A stretch of 64,000 nt of DNA from JADLHS01 sp049840435 (GTDB lineage: Bacteria > Verrucomicrobiota > Verrucomicrobiia > Limisphaerales > JADLHS01), in assembly GCA_049840435.1 (NCBI GenBank), contig JASGKY010000044.1, positions 124,001 through 188,000 on the forward strand, given 5' to 3'. The notes beneath the pieces are model-generated. The model was not told where the DNA came from, searched no databases, and worked only from the letters and a program-made list of their open reading frames with translations. This document shows positions 27,953 to 38,624 of the stretch, in pieces (the stretch's first letter is position 1; each line of letters starts with the position of its first letter). Made by a program: the position numbers and the translations under genes.

Positions 27953-29675
27953 TCATGTTCCTTCCATTTCCTTGGGCTTGGACAGTGGCTCCATCTCGGT
28001 GATTGGACGTCCGAATGCCATTTTAGGATACACGTTTACTGTGCTGGCAATGTCTATCTCCAGCAGCATGGGAGCGAGAGGGTTTTCCCACAGCCATTGC
28101 AAAGCCGCTGCGACTTCGTCGGAATGTTGTACTCGCCGGGCTGGAATATTGTAGGCGGCTGCAACCTTGACAAAATCTGGGGTGGAATAACCCCACATTG
28201 TGGATTGGAACCGGGACTCGAAATAACTCTCTTGGAATTGGCGAACCATGCCGTGACAATGGTTGTTTATGACGATCATTTTCAGCGGTAGTTGATTGCG
28301 CCAGACCGTTTGTAGTTCTTGAATGTTGCACTGAAATGCCCCATCGCCAGCAATGACCACCACCGGTTGTTTGGGGCAAGCCAAAGCTGCACCAATGCCC
28401 GCTGGCAGCGCAAAGCCCATGGACCCATGCCACCAGAAGTTAGGAAACGTTGTTGCGCGTTCAATTCCAATGATTGGGCGGCCCACATCTGGTGTTGGCC
28501 AACATCTACTACATAAGCACAGGCTAAGGCCGAAGCTTGAGATAATGAGTGCATAAACTCATTGGGATTCAGTCCAGAGACTCCGGTGCATTCATTCACA
28601 TCCGGCCATTCCTGCCGTTTCGCCGTCAATTGTGTCTGCCATTTTTGTCGGTTTGGTAGTTGGAATTTCGGGAGTTGCTTGATTCCAGCAACCAAGAAGC
28701 CTTTCAATTGGCAAACCACCGATTCACAACCTGTGACCCGGTTGTTGATTTCGCCCGCATCACAATCCACGTGAAAGATAACGCGTTCGCCTTTGAAAGC
28801 CTGTGTTTCTGATCCTGTTTGTCGCACATCAAGTCGACTGCCGAGTACCAACAGGAAATCTGCAGTCCCCACGGCCCAATTGGCCCAGCGGTTTCCATAG
28901 CTTCCAATCATTCCCACACGTAGCGGGTGATCGTAAGGCAATACATCCACTCCCATAAGGGAATGGACCACTGGAATTCCCGAGCGCTCGACAAATGCTC
29001 GCAGTTCTGGTGCTGCCAATCCCGAGCGGACTCCACCTCCTACCAGAATCAATGGCCGTTGAGCACGGCCCATCTGAGAACCTAGGTGGTTCCAAAAGGC
29101 TTCATCTAGTAACGTGGGCGATTGAGAGGACGATGTTGTGGTTGGAGCAGGGCAAATTTCTGCGCGTTGGATGTCCATTGGCACATCCAACAGAACGGGG
29201 CCCGGCCGGCCGCCAGTAGCAAGTCGGAAAGCTGCGTCAAACAAATTCGGGATTTCTTCTGGAGTGTGGAGCTTCCACGCTGCCTTGGTAATAGGCGTTG
29301 CCATACTGACAATATCTGTTTCTTGAAATCCCAGTTGGCGGATTGGGCGGCTGCCTTTCTGTTCGTGTCGATTTACTTGGCCGGTAATAAACACCGCTGG
29401 TGAGGAATCAAAATAGCAACTGCCAATGCCAGTCAGAAGATTGGTGGCACAGGGCCACTTGTTGCGAGAGCTACACCCGGCACGCCGGTCATCCGGCCAT
29501 ACGCATCGGCGGCAAAAGCTGCGCCTTGCTCATGATGCATGCTGACAACCTGGATTTCTTGAAGCCGGCCAAATGAGTCAAGCAGGTGGGCAATCATGCC
29601 TCCGGACAACTCAAAGACACAGGTGACGCCTTTGCTCTTCAAAAAATCAACAATGTAATCAGAGGCTTTCATCAT
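27953..29675 (-). pseudogene. thiamine-diphosphate enzyme, acetolactate-synthase-like (two frameshifts)
   Basis: Across three frames this reads as a typical 570-residue ThDP enzyme. The N-terminal PYR domain has 'MHHEQGAAFAADAYGRMTGV', the central domain has 'RPLILVGGGVRSG', and the C-terminal PP domain has 'VVVIAGDGAFQCNIQELQT' followed by the metal site 'INNHCHGM'. Frame changes near 29448 and 28420 are each repaired by adding one base, restoring 'SGPGATNLLTGIG' and 'SGGMGSMGFALPAGIG'. Next to rfbH such enzymes can act like YerE, adding a two-carbon unit from pyruvate to a keto sugar. That assignment is inferred. Confidence 0.75.
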
Positions 29676-29797
29676 TATTCAAACACACTTCATTAATCTT
29701 AAGAAATGAAATGCGCGGCTGTCGAGTACCGCAACCCAGGTTGTGAAGAATTTTTTGCAAATTTAGCAGGTCATTCACGATTGGATTTTAGTTTGCG

Positions 29798-31217
29798 TCA
29801 TCGTTTCAAACTGGTTGCAATTTTCGTCACCGTGGTGATGACATAGTCCAGCATCGCTGTCGTCAGTCCCGGATAGGTGCCGATGAACACGGACTCGTTC
29901 ATGATACGGTCAGCGCCGACAAGATCGCCGACCACCCGGAACGCCGCCGGATTATCTTTCTTGAGCTGCACGAATGCCGGCTGGCGCAGCAGATTTCCGC
30001 CGAAGAGCATCCGGTTGCCGATCTTGGCCTCGTCAAGTGCCTGGGCAAACTGGCTGCGGGTGAACTTGCCGTTGGGCCGCACCATCATCATGAAGCCAAA
30101 CCACGAACAATCGGTGCGATGGCCGGAAGTGTCCCATGTGAAACCGTCGCTTTTGCTCCAGCCGGTGGCATGCGTGGGCAGCATGAAATCGAAAAATTCT
30201 TCCAGTCCCGCCAAGCCGGCCCGGAGCGTGTTCCAGTTGTCCATACGGGCTTGGACGAAGGCGGGCAGTTTCTTCAGCTGCTGTCGGCCGATGGCGGCCT
30301 GGCGGATTGAGTGGTTTCAAGTTGTAGCCGAGATGGCTGTAGATGTATTTGTGGTCGTAACCTTCGGGTAATTCCCCCAGTTTCCAGCCGAAGCGTTTGT
30401 GACAGGTGTTATCCTTACCGCTGGCGCACCAGCAATCGCGACCCCAATCACGGAAACTTTCCACCAGGACTTTAAGCTTCATGTCGCGCACGATGTTGAC
30501 TGCGCCGCCTTCGCCCATCGTCAAGTGATGCGGCGGATAAAAGGATTGCGTGGAAAGATCGCCAAATGTGCCGGTCAATTGGCCGTCATAACGGCAGCCC
30601 AGCGCATCGCAGTTATCTTCAATCAACCACAGGTTGTGCTGGCGACAAAATGCCGTGACTGCGGCAAGATCGAAGGGATTTCCAAGTGTGTGCGCCATCA
30701 TCACCGCCTTGGTTTTGCCGGGGACGAACGCAGCCTCAAGTTGATCCACGCGCCCGTTCAGCGTGACCGGATCATTGTCAATGAATACGGGCACAAGGCC
30801 GTTCTGAATAATGGGGACCACCGTCGTGGGGAAGCCTGCGGCCACCGTAATGACTTCGTCGCCGGCGTTCAACCTGCGGTCGCCGAGCTTGGCGCTGGTG
30901 AGCGCGGTGATGGCCAACAGGTTGGCGGAGGAGCCAGAGTTGACCAGCAGGCTGCGTTTGGCGCCGAGAAAGCTACCGAGTTCTTGTTCGAAGGCGTCAC
31001 CTTCCGGTCCGAGCGTGAGCCAGAAATCCAGCGTGGCGCTCACGGCGGCTTCCACTTCGTCCTCGGTGAAAACCCGGCCCGCATACGGGACGGTGGTTTT
31101 GCCGGGCGCAAAAGAGTTGGCGTTTTCCGTTCCGGGTCGGTTGGCGCGGTGCATGAGCGCCGAGTATTCGCGGGTGAGCCGGAGGATTTCAGCTTTGAGT
31201 TCGACAGGCGTTGCCAT
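29798..31217 (-). CDS. rfbH: RfbH-type CDP-4-keto-6-deoxyglucose-3-dehydrase (one frameshift)
   Basis: This PLP/PMP enzyme removes the C3 hydroxyl of CDP-4-keto-6-deoxyglucose to make 3,6-dideoxysugars. The DegT-like fold is clear, and the usual PLP lysine is replaced by His in 'SFYPPHHLTMGEGGAV' (H230/H231), the mark of the dehydrase rather than an aminotransferase. Cysteines for the 2Fe-2S cluster are visible at about C203, C262, C264 and C272 ('GRDCWCASGKDNTC'). The frame changes near 30303; removing one C restores 'LNPQAAIGRQQLKKL'. It is the first gene of the minus-strand operon. A reductase partner (E3) is not in the window. Confidence 0.87.
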
Positions 31218-31288
31218 TTTGTCCGCCTAGTATGCGTTCCGGCAAAACCCGTCTCAAGGTGTTTTAATCTGGAGTTCTTCCCAGCCTT

Positions 31289-32185
31289 TCACTCGGACCG
31301 GCGTCGGGCGAAATACGCGCTGCCCCAGCCCCAGAGCAGGCCGAGGAGCAGGCCCGCCAGATGCGCCGTATTCGCGACCCGTCCCATTGCGCCAGTCATA
31401 CACAACACCAGCCAGATTATCATGATGATCCAGCTCTGTGGATCCAGGCCGACGCCCGAGGCTGGATCTTTCTTGCCGCGTAGCCAGACAAATCCCGCCA
31501 ATCCATAGATTGCGCCAGACATGCCACCCACGTAACCCGGGCCGGAGACGAGATACTGCGCCACCATCGGCAGCGTTCCCGTCACGATGACCAGCGCCGC
31601 CAAGGTGCTGACCCCTCGTCGTGCCTCGATCATGCACCCAAGTTGAAACAGCCACATCATATTGAACACAAGGTGCAGCGGCCCGAAATGAATGAAGATG
31701 GGGCTGAGCAAGCGCCAGTATTCGCCCGCGCGCACCTCGGGCAAAAATGTTCCATTGGCGCGCTCCGGGTCGGCTAGCACCAGCTTACGTACGAATTCGT
31801 AGTCGTAGCCGAGCTTGGACAGGATCGCCACCACGACGCACAGCGCGATCAGTCCGTAAGTCAGCACGCCGACCCCGTAGCCGCCAAACTTCGGGAAAAC
31901 GTTGCGCCGAGTCCGCAGCCGTTGCCGGTAGTTCGCCAAGTCCTCCGCTTCGGCGGCTTTGACCTTTGCGGCTTGGGCCCGGGCGGATTGAAACTCGGGC
32001 GCTTCGGGGTTGGCGCGGAAGCGCTCCAGTCGCGCCTTGGCGTCGGAGACGTGCTCCTCGTCGTTGATCCACACGATCCACACCCCGCCATCTTCCTCGA
32101 TTTCATTGCGGATTTTGTGGGCGACGAGGTGGTCGGCGAAGGTTTGCGCCTGCGTCTCGTTGGAAAGCTGTCCAATGGCTCTCAT
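31289..32185 (-). CDS. rhomboid-family intramembrane serine protease
   Basis: A 298-residue GlpG-like protein: a soluble N-terminal domain (residues 1-95) and six or so membrane helices. The catalytic serine is S223 in 'GGMSGAIYG' and the histidine is H275 in 'NTAHLAGLLLGLLWG', with the upstream 'HLVFNMMWLFQLG' helix that carries the conserved His/Asn. It cleaves membrane-spanning substrates within the inner membrane. Its ATG overlaps the uvrB stop by an ATGA junction, so it is translated together with uvrB. Confidence 0.92.
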   Translation of the reverse strand: MRAIGQLSNETQAQTFADHLVAHKIRNEIEEDGGVWIVWINDEEHVSDAKARLERFRANPEAPEFQSARAQAAKVKAAEAEDLANYRQRLRTRRNVFPKFGGYGVGVLTYGLIALCVVVAILSKLGYDYEFVRKLVLADPERANGTFLPEVRAGEYWRLLSPIFIHFGPLHLVFNMMWLFQLGCMIEARRGVSTLAALVIVTGTLPMVAQYLVSGPGYVGGMSGAIYGLAGFVWLRGKKDPASGVGLDPQSWIIMIIWLVLCMTGAMGRVANTAHLAGLLLGLLWGWGSAYFARRRSE

Positions 32186-34239
32186 GCCTTGCGCGCCTTG
32201 GAAGGCTGTTTGCGTTTGCCGCCCTTGGAATAGCTGATCCGCGCCGCCGCACCGGGTGAAGCCGCGGCCACACCATCCACCGTGCGTTTCAATTCCTTGA
32301 TCTGATCGCGCAATAACGCCGCTTTCTCGAACTCCAGATTGTTAGCAGCGACGAGCATCTCTTCCTCAAGTTCGCGGATGGTCTCTGTGACATCGAAGTC
32401 CGCGCCCGATTCACGCAGCAAAGCCACCGCCTTGCTTTCCCCTTGATGTGCCGAGGTGGACAAGCTCTCCTCCACCGCGCGTTTCACGCTGCGCGGGGTG
32501 ATGTTGTGCTCGGCGTTGTAAGCAAGCTGGCGTTTGCGGCGATACTCTGTGACCGCGAGAAACTTCTTGATACTGTCCGTCATCACGTCGGCGTAGAGGA
32601 TGACTTCGCCGTTGAGATGCCGGGCCGCGCGACCGGCGGTCTGGATCAAACTCGTTTCGCTGCGCAGAAAACCTTCCTTGTCCGCATCGAGAATCGCCAC
32701 GAGCGAAACTTCCGGCAGATCAAGCCCTTCGCGTAGCAGGTTGATACCGACGAGCACGTCGAACTCACCTTTGCGCAGCGCGCGCAAAATCTCCACGCGC
32801 TCGATCGCATCAATCTCACTGTGCAGATAACGCACATTGATGCCAATGTCGCGCAGGTAATCAGTCAGCTCCTCCGCTGTTCGCTTGGTCAGCGTCGTTA
32901 CCAGCACGCGTTCCTTCAGCTCGGTGCGCTTGCGGACCTCCTCCATCAAATCGTCAATCTGACCCTTGAGCGGCTTGATCGTGACCTTAGGGTCAACCAA
33001 TCCAGTGGGTCGCACGACCAGTTCAGTGACCTTCCCTTGTGCCCAGCCGATCTCGCGCGGCGCGGGCGTGGCGCTGACGTAAATCGTCTGCGGCTGCATC
33101 GCTTGGAATTCCAGAAAGTTCAACGGGCGATTATCCAGTGCGCTCGGCAGCCGGAAGCCGTGATCCACCAACACCGTTTTGCGTGAGCGATCGCCTTCAT
33201 ACATGCCACCGATCTGCGGGACACTGACGTGCGATTCGTCCAATACCAGCAGGTAATCGTCCGGGAAGAAATCAATCACCGTCGCGGGCCGCGAGCCAGG
33301 CGGGCGATTCGCGATGTGGCGGGAATAGTTTTCGACCCCAGAGCAAAAGCCCATCTCCTCCATCATCTCGAGGTCGTATTCCGTGCGCATCTTGATGCGC
33401 TGCGCCTCGAGCAGCTTCCCATCGCGCTCGAACTCCGCGATGCGCGTGCCGAGTTCTTCGCGGATAGCGAGGATGGCGCGCTTCATCTTTTCGTTCGTCG
33501 TTACGAACTGCGTCGCCGGGAAGATCATCGTGTTCGCCGGCTTCTCGGTCTGCTCCCCGGTCAACGGCTCGAACACCGTGATGCGTTCGATCTCATCGCC
33601 GAAAAACTCGATGCGCAATGCATCCTCGCGTCCTGCCGGACAAAGCTCCACGGTGTCGCCGCGCACGCGGAATTGCCCGCGTTCAAACGTGATGTCGTTC
33701 CGCGTGTATTGCAGGTCCACGAGCCGCGACAGCAATTGTTCCCGCGACAACGCCTGCCCGACGTGCAGCGGGATAACCATTTTCTCGTAGTCTTCCTTGC
33801 TGCCCGTGCCGTAGATGCACGACACGCTCGCCACCACGATGACGTCGCGTCGCGCGAAGAGCGAACTCATCGTCGAGAGCCGCATCCGCTCGATCTCGGC
33901 GTTCACGCTCGAATCTTTTTCGATGAACGTATCAGTGCGTGGGATGTACGCCTCCGGCTGGTAGTAATCGAAGTAACTGACGAAGTATTCAACCGCGTTG
34001 TTGGGAAAGAAACTTTTGAACTCCGCGTAAAGCTGCGCCGCCAGCGTCTTGTTGTGCGAGATGACCAGCGTGGGTTTGTTCACGTTCTTGATCACATTGG
34101 CGATCGTGAACGTCTTGCCTGAACCTGTGACCCCGAGCAGTACCTGATGTTTCGCGCCCGCCAGCACGCCTTCGGTCAGCTTCGCAATCGCTTGCGGTTG
34201 ATCGCCGGCGGGCGGGTATTCGGATACGAGTTCAAACAT
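32182..34239 (-). CDS. uvrB: excinuclease ABC subunit B
   Basis: UvrB verifies DNA damage after loading by UvrA and recruits UvrC for nucleotide excision repair. The 685-residue product has Walker A 'GVTGSGKTFT', the beta-hairpin 'YYQPEAYIPRTDTFIEKD', helicase motif 'VLVGINLLREGLDLPEV', and a C-terminal UVR domain ('LEEEMLVAANNLEFEKAALL'). The ATG at 34239 is chosen because 'FELVSEYPPAGDQPQAI' is the normal start. The frame is intact. Confidence 0.97.
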   Translation of the reverse strand: MFELVSEYPPAGDQPQAIAKLTEGVLAGAKHQVLLGVTGSGKTFTIANVIKNVNKPTLVISHNKTLAAQLYAEFKSFFPNNAVEYFVSYFDYYQPEAYIPRTDTFIEKDSSVNAEIERMRLSTMSSLFARRDVIVVASVSCIYGTGSKEDYEKMVIPLHVGQALSREQLLSRLVDLQYTRNDITFERGQFRVRGDTVELCPAGREDALRIEFFGDEIERITVFEPLTGEQTEKPANTMIFPATQFVTTNEKMKRAILAIREELGTRIAEFERDGKLLEAQRIKMRTEYDLEMMEEMGFCSGVENYSRHIANRPPGSRPATVIDFFPDDYLLVLDESHVSVPQIGGMYEGDRSRKTVLVDHGFRLPSALDNRPLNFLEFQAMQPQTIYVSATPAPREIGWAQGKVTELVVRPTGLVDPKVTIKPLKGQIDDLMEEVRKRTELKERVLVTTLTKRTAEELTDYLRDIGINVRYLHSEIDAIERVEILRALRKGEFDVLVGINLLREGLDLPEVSLVAILDADKEGFLRSETSLIQTAGRAARHLNGEVILYADVMTDSIKKFLAVTEYRRKRQLAYNAEHNITPRSVKRAVEESLSTSAHQGESKAVALLRESGADFDVTETIRELEEEMLVAANNLEFEKAALLRDQIKELKRTVDGVAAASPGAAARISYSKGGKRKQPSKARKA

Positions 34240-34411
34240 CGTCAACGAACGTAGGAGTCGTGGCATCCAGAGTCAATCCGGGCCGCCAAATTGCTCCAAG
34301 CCCACTTACCGAAAGACCGCGACGGGGCAAGGTCCTGCGTGGTCGGCACATCTGTATTCAACCCCGCGCTAGGTAAACAAACGAAAGGCGGGGGAACTCG
34401 TAACCTGAAGC

Positions 34412-36704
34412 TCACGGCCATCTCAGCCGGTGGAAGCAGGCGGGGGCATTCGTGCTTATTTCTATCCAGCAGTCAATCGTCCCGCCCGGACCGGCCACGA
34501 GGTTGGTGTGGCTCACCCAGTTCACCAAGTTGGTCGAAGTCTGGAGTGTGTAGGTCAACCCAGCAGTGCCGGAGGCGTGCAGCCGGAACTGACCGGGCGC
34601 AGCCACCGAGTAGCTGGTGAACACCGGGGGCGGGGGCAGAAATACCGTCACAACCCGATTGGCCTGGACCGTATTGCCGCTGGCATCGGTCACGTTGTAA
34701 ATGTTCGTGTAGCTCCCAGTCACGCTGAAGTTCACGGTATTCGTAATCACAATCGTGCCGGTCAGATCGCCCGCACACAGGTCGGTGGCGGTCGCACCGG
34801 GATCGGTGAAGGGAGCGCCCACTGCGTGTAGGAGGGGATTGTCTCCGAGCAGAGCCAGGACCGGCGGCTGCGTATCCACTATTACCACCGTTCGGGCGGT
34901 GGTGACCACTGCACCGAGGGCATTGGTGGCGTTGTAGGCCAGATTGTAAACACCCGGCGCGTTCGGGTTTACTGCGCCGCTCACCGACAGGGCAAGATTC
35001 AACAGGTAAACATCGGTGGGAATCGTGGCCTGGCCGTAGTTATTGAATCCCCAGCCGATGGCCGTTCCGTCGCCTTTGAGCGCCAAGCTCTGGAAATTGC
35101 CCGCTGCCAGTGCCACCACGTTGGTCGCACTGACTGGAATCGTGGTCTGGCCATAGCCGTTGTATCCCCAGCCGACGACCGTGCCGTCCCATTTGATCGC
35201 TAGGCTTTGAAAATTGCCCACTGCCAGCGCCACCACGTTGGTCGCACTGACTGGAATCGTGGTTTGGCCGAAGTGCGGGAATCCTGAGGTTCCCGGTCCT
35301 CCTGCGCCCCAGCCGACGACCGTGCCGTCCCCTCTGAGCGCTAAGCTATGATAATGGCCCGCTGCCAACGCCACCACGTTGGTCGCACTAGCAGGAATTG
35401 TGGCCTGGCCGTAGTTTGGAAAGTCCGATGTTCCCAATCCGCCCGCGCCCCAGCCAACGACAGTGCCGTCGCCTTTGAGCGCCAAACTGTGTAAAGCGCC
35501 CGCTGTCAGCGCCACCACGTTGGTCACACTGGTGGGAATCGTGGTCTGGCCGTAGTCATTGTTTCCCCAGCCGACGACCGTGCCGTCAGCTTTGAGTGCC
35601 AGGCTGTGATAACGGCACGCTGCCAGCGCCACTAAGTTGGTCGCACTGGCGGGAATCGTGATTTCTCCGTAGTCGTCGTTTCTTCCCCAGCCAACGACTG
35701 TGCCGTCAGCTTTGAGCGCTAGGCTGTAAAATTCACCTGCCGCCAGCGCCACCACGTTGGTCGCATTGGCAGGAATGCTGGTCTGGCCCTCGTCGTTCCT
35801 TCCCCAGCCGAAAATCGTGCCGTCTGCTTTGAGCGCCAAGCTGTAAAGACCGCCCGCCGCAAGCCCGACTGGCGAGGCGCTCAACTTCGCACCCGGATCC
35901 ATAAAGGCCACGTGACATTCGTTAGTCAGCGGACTGGGACCATTAAGCGCAATCAATGGCGACCAGTTGGATGGTAGACGCCACGGGCGATTCAGCAATA
36001 CACCATTGAGGTGATTGGTGGTGGCGTCGTAGGCAGCAATGCCCGCTGCCTCGTCAAACCGGTAGCAGGCCACCAGGCCGAGTGCGGTGGCAGTCACGGG
36101 CTGGAACATATAGTTGGTGATGTCCGCCCGGCTGCGGGCCACGTTCCACACGCGGACTTCTTCCAGCATCCCGGCAAAGTGGTTGGAGAGATTCCCGGAG
36201 TCGTTATACGCGGCACCGATGGTGAAGGGAGCACCCGAGACGGTCAGATTGATGCCATTGGTCGTGGTGCCGAGCGGCAGGCCGTTGACGAAGAACTGCG
36301 CGTTCGTCGGGGAGAGCACCACGGCGACATGGCACCATTGCCCCGTGGCGCCAGCGAAGGAGACGGTCTGGTAACTGGCCCCGTTCCACAACCCCAGCGC
36401 GTTAGTGGCGAGGTCAAGGCGGTAGCGGGTCTGCGCGCTGGTTGGCCTACCCGCTGGCCAGCAGGCAGGCGTGGCCCGCCAGCATTCGGGGATTCATCCA
36501 CAACTCAATCGTACCGTTCGTCAAATCCAGCGCCGGGACAGGCATCACGGAGACCTGATCATCCACGCCATCGAACGACAGAGCCATAGCGAAGCCTGTC
36601 TGCGCCGATGCGGGCTGGTTGATGAACCAAGTGGTACTAACGACCATTGCGACCCCAAGTAGCCAACGCCCAAGGGTGCATGAAAACAATCGATTAATTT
36701 TCAT
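34412..36704 (-). CDS. secreted LamG-RCC1-repeat protein (one frameshift)
   Basis: Domain order: signal peptide (residues 1-35, ending 'QPASAQ'); a LamG/concanavalin-like domain ('MALSFDGVDDQVSV', 'GQWCHVAVVLSPTNAQFFVNG', 'FAGMLEEVRVWNVARS'); seven to eight RCC1-like repeats ('SLALKGDGTVVGWG'); a DUF5011/HYR-type Ig domain ('GAPFTDPGATATDLCAGDLT'); and the C-terminal 'LQTSTNLVNWVSHTNLV' module. The frame breaks near 36450, where an extra T makes a TAG; removing it restores 'LASGRPTSAQTRYRLDL'. A surface or matrix binding role is likely. It is monocistronic. Confidence 0.75.
34990..35870 (-). repeat. tandem RCC1 repeats nearly identical at DNA level
   Basis: Seven to eight copies of a unit of about 120-155 bases encode 'SATNVVALAAG..HSLALKGDGTVVGWG..GQTTIP'. 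Stretches such as 'CACCACGTTGGTCGCACT' recur almost unchanged, and two units carry an extra 'GGxGTSxFP' insert. This suggests recent expansion or homogenisation. Confidence 0.75.
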
Positions 36705-36849
36705 ATCCCAAATCTGATCTGATTCTTCCGATTCTCTGGCAACTTGGCAATTCCCTGCGAATAGTCAGCTGCTGTTGGGTGTTTTACATGGATATTCAGA
36801 GCAGAGCGAGGCGGAAAGACCGTCAAACTTCACGCGGTGTGAATCCTGT

Positions 36850-37755
36850 TCAGCGCACCTTTGCGTCGCGTGGGGAAGCCGCTTTGACTGCTGTTAGAAA
36901 CTTTGCTGCCGCACCAGACATTTTGGCGGAATCGTAAACCGCGCCAAGTTGCACCGGTGGTGGAGCTGGTGCGAGCGGGCGGAACTTCAACTTTGAACCC
37001 GCGAGCATTCCCAAACACGCCGGACCGATGACAAGGCCGCGACCGATGCCTGCTGCCGCAATCAAACTTGGGGCACTATCGTGTTCCTCAGCAACGCGCG
37101 GCTTGGCGTTGGCTGTGGCGAAGAGTTCCTTGAGCATGGCGTGATACTCGGGGTAATCAGCGCGGGCGTAGGCAACTAACGGTTCATTCGCGATTTGCTC
37201 CAGCTTCACTTCTTTGGCACGTGCGAGCCTGTGGTTGGGCGGCACGCCGACGCAGATCGGATAACTCTGAAGTGGTTCATACTTCAGTCCGTGCAAAGCA
37301 TCTTTCTCCGGTTGAGCGACGAGGCTGAGGTGCAATTTACCGTCGCGCACGCCGCGCATCATTTCTTCGCTGGAAAGGTCGTGCAACTTCACATGAACGC
37401 CCGGCGCGACGTTGTGAAAGGAATGCAACGCCGATGGCAGTAATTCCACTGTGAGAGACGGCGCGTAGCCGACGTGGATTTCGCCGCGTTCACCGCGCGC
37501 GACGCCGCGCACCAACTTCACAGCTTCGTCGGCACGGTCCAAAACGGCTTTGGCTTCGGTGAGGAAGGCGTTCCCCGCCTCGGTGAACTTCACCGCGCGT
37601 TGGGCGCGTTCGAAGAGTTGCACGCCGAGTTCGTCTTCGAGGTCGTGGATCTGACGACTAAGCGCGGGTTGCGCGACGCGGAGCTTCTGCGCCGCCTTGG
37701 TGAAGTTTAGCAAGTCGCCCACAGTAGCGAAGTATCGGAGGTGTCGCAGTTCCAT
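36850..37755 (-). CDS. LysR-family transcriptional regulator
   Basis: A 301-residue regulator with the N-terminal winged helix 'MELRHLRYFATVGDLLNFT' and 'KLRVAQPALSRQIHDLEDEL', and the two-lobed effector domain ('GEIHVGYAPSLTVELLP', 'GIGRGLVIGPACLGML'). It is divergent from the pirin-flavodoxin-YceI genes, and a perfect LysR-type palindrome lies between them, 8 bases before its start codon. The arrangement suggests autoregulation and control of the divergent genes. The effector is unknown. Confidence 0.92.
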   Translation of the reverse strand: MELRHLRYFATVGDLLNFTKAAQKLRVAQPALSRQIHDLEDELGVQLFERAQRAVKFTEAGNAFLTEAKAVLDRADEAVKLVRGVARGERGEIHVGYAPSLTVELLPSALHSFHNVAPGVHVKLHDLSSEEMMRGVRDGKLHLSLVAQPEKDALHGLKYEPLQSYPICVGVPPNHRLARAKEVKLEQIANEPLVAYARADYPEYHAMLKELFATANAKPRVAEEHDSAPSLIAAAGIGRGLVIGPACLGMLAGSKLKFRPLAPAPPPVQLGAVYDSAKMSGAAAKFLTAVKAASPRDAKVR

Positions 37756-37763
37756 GGGTGAAT

Positions 37764-37780
37764 GATACCTTTAAGGTATC
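37764..37780. promoter_or_regulatory. LysR-type operator palindrome
   Basis: GATACCTTTAAGGTATC is an inverted repeat of 8 bases around one central base and contains a T-N11-A core (TACCTTTAAGGTA), the standard LysR binding pattern. It lies in the spacer between the LysR gene and the divergent redox genes. Confidence 0.7.
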
Positions 37781-37842
37781 GTTTTGCGAGCATCAAAGTA
37801 TTGGGCGGAATTCATGGCACGGGGTAATCATGTTCTCAAAAT

Positions 37843-38544
37843 ATGATGACCATACGAAAATCCGATGAACGCGGCCACGCCGATCATGGCTGGCTGGACA
37901 GCTTATTCAACGTTTTCCTTTGCCGAGCTATTATGACCCGGCGCACATGGGTTTCCGTCAGCTTGCGCGTGATCAATGATGACCGCATCGCGCCCGGCGG
38001 CGGGCTTCGGTATGCATCCGCATCGCGACATGGAGATCATCAGCTACGTGCTGAAAGGCGCGTTGGAGCACAAGGATTCCATGGGCAACGGCCGCGTGAT
38101 CAGCCCCGGTGATTTCCAATACATGGCCGCCGGCACAGGCGTGTTGCACAGCGAATTCAATCCGTCCGAGAAGGACCGAAACGCATCTGTTGCAGATCTG
38201 GATTCGCCCGGACAAAGGCGGCGTGAAGCCGCGTTATGGCGAGAAATTTCGCCAGGCGAAGCCGGCGGGGCAATTGAACCTCGTCGCGAGCAAGACGGGT
38301 CGCGACGAGTCCATCGCGATCAACCAGGACGCCGGACCTGTTCCTTGCCCGGTTGAATGCGGGCGACACGGTGGAACACGCGTTGCAGCCGAAGCGTCAT
38401 GCGTGGGTGCATGTGGCCGAGGGCGTGGTGGAGTTGAACGGCACGAAGTTGAACGCGGGCGATGCCGCGGCGGTCAGCGAGGAGCAAAAGTTGCAACTCA
38501 AGGCCACCGGAAAAGCTCAAGTGCTGCTGTTTGACTTGAACTGA
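37843..38544 (+). pseudogene. pirin-family protein, several frameshifts
   Basis: Pirins are bicupin iron proteins with quercetinase-like or regulatory roles. The start 'IRKSDERGHADHGWLDS' is typical, and the metal site region 'GFGMHPHRDMEIISYVLKG' and 'AAGTGVLHSEFNPSEKD' are intact, as is the end 'LNAGDAAAVSEEQKLQLK'. They fall in at least four different frame segments (changes between about 37900 and 37995, near 38180 and near 38345). It is the first gene after the LysR operator on the plus strand. Confidence 0.72.
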
Positions 38545-38624
38545 ATCTGCGCTATGGGTGCGTCCGGTCAGGGCGCACCCGAATCCAAAAATTTAAACAA
38601 ACTGAAACTTAACTTTCTTGAACT

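Noticed and set aside
27750..27956. Possible 68-residue gene overlapping the stop of the thiamine-diphosphate enzyme
   Set aside because: The ATGA junction is suggestive, but there is no domain or clear ribosome site, and the sequence looks like spacer.
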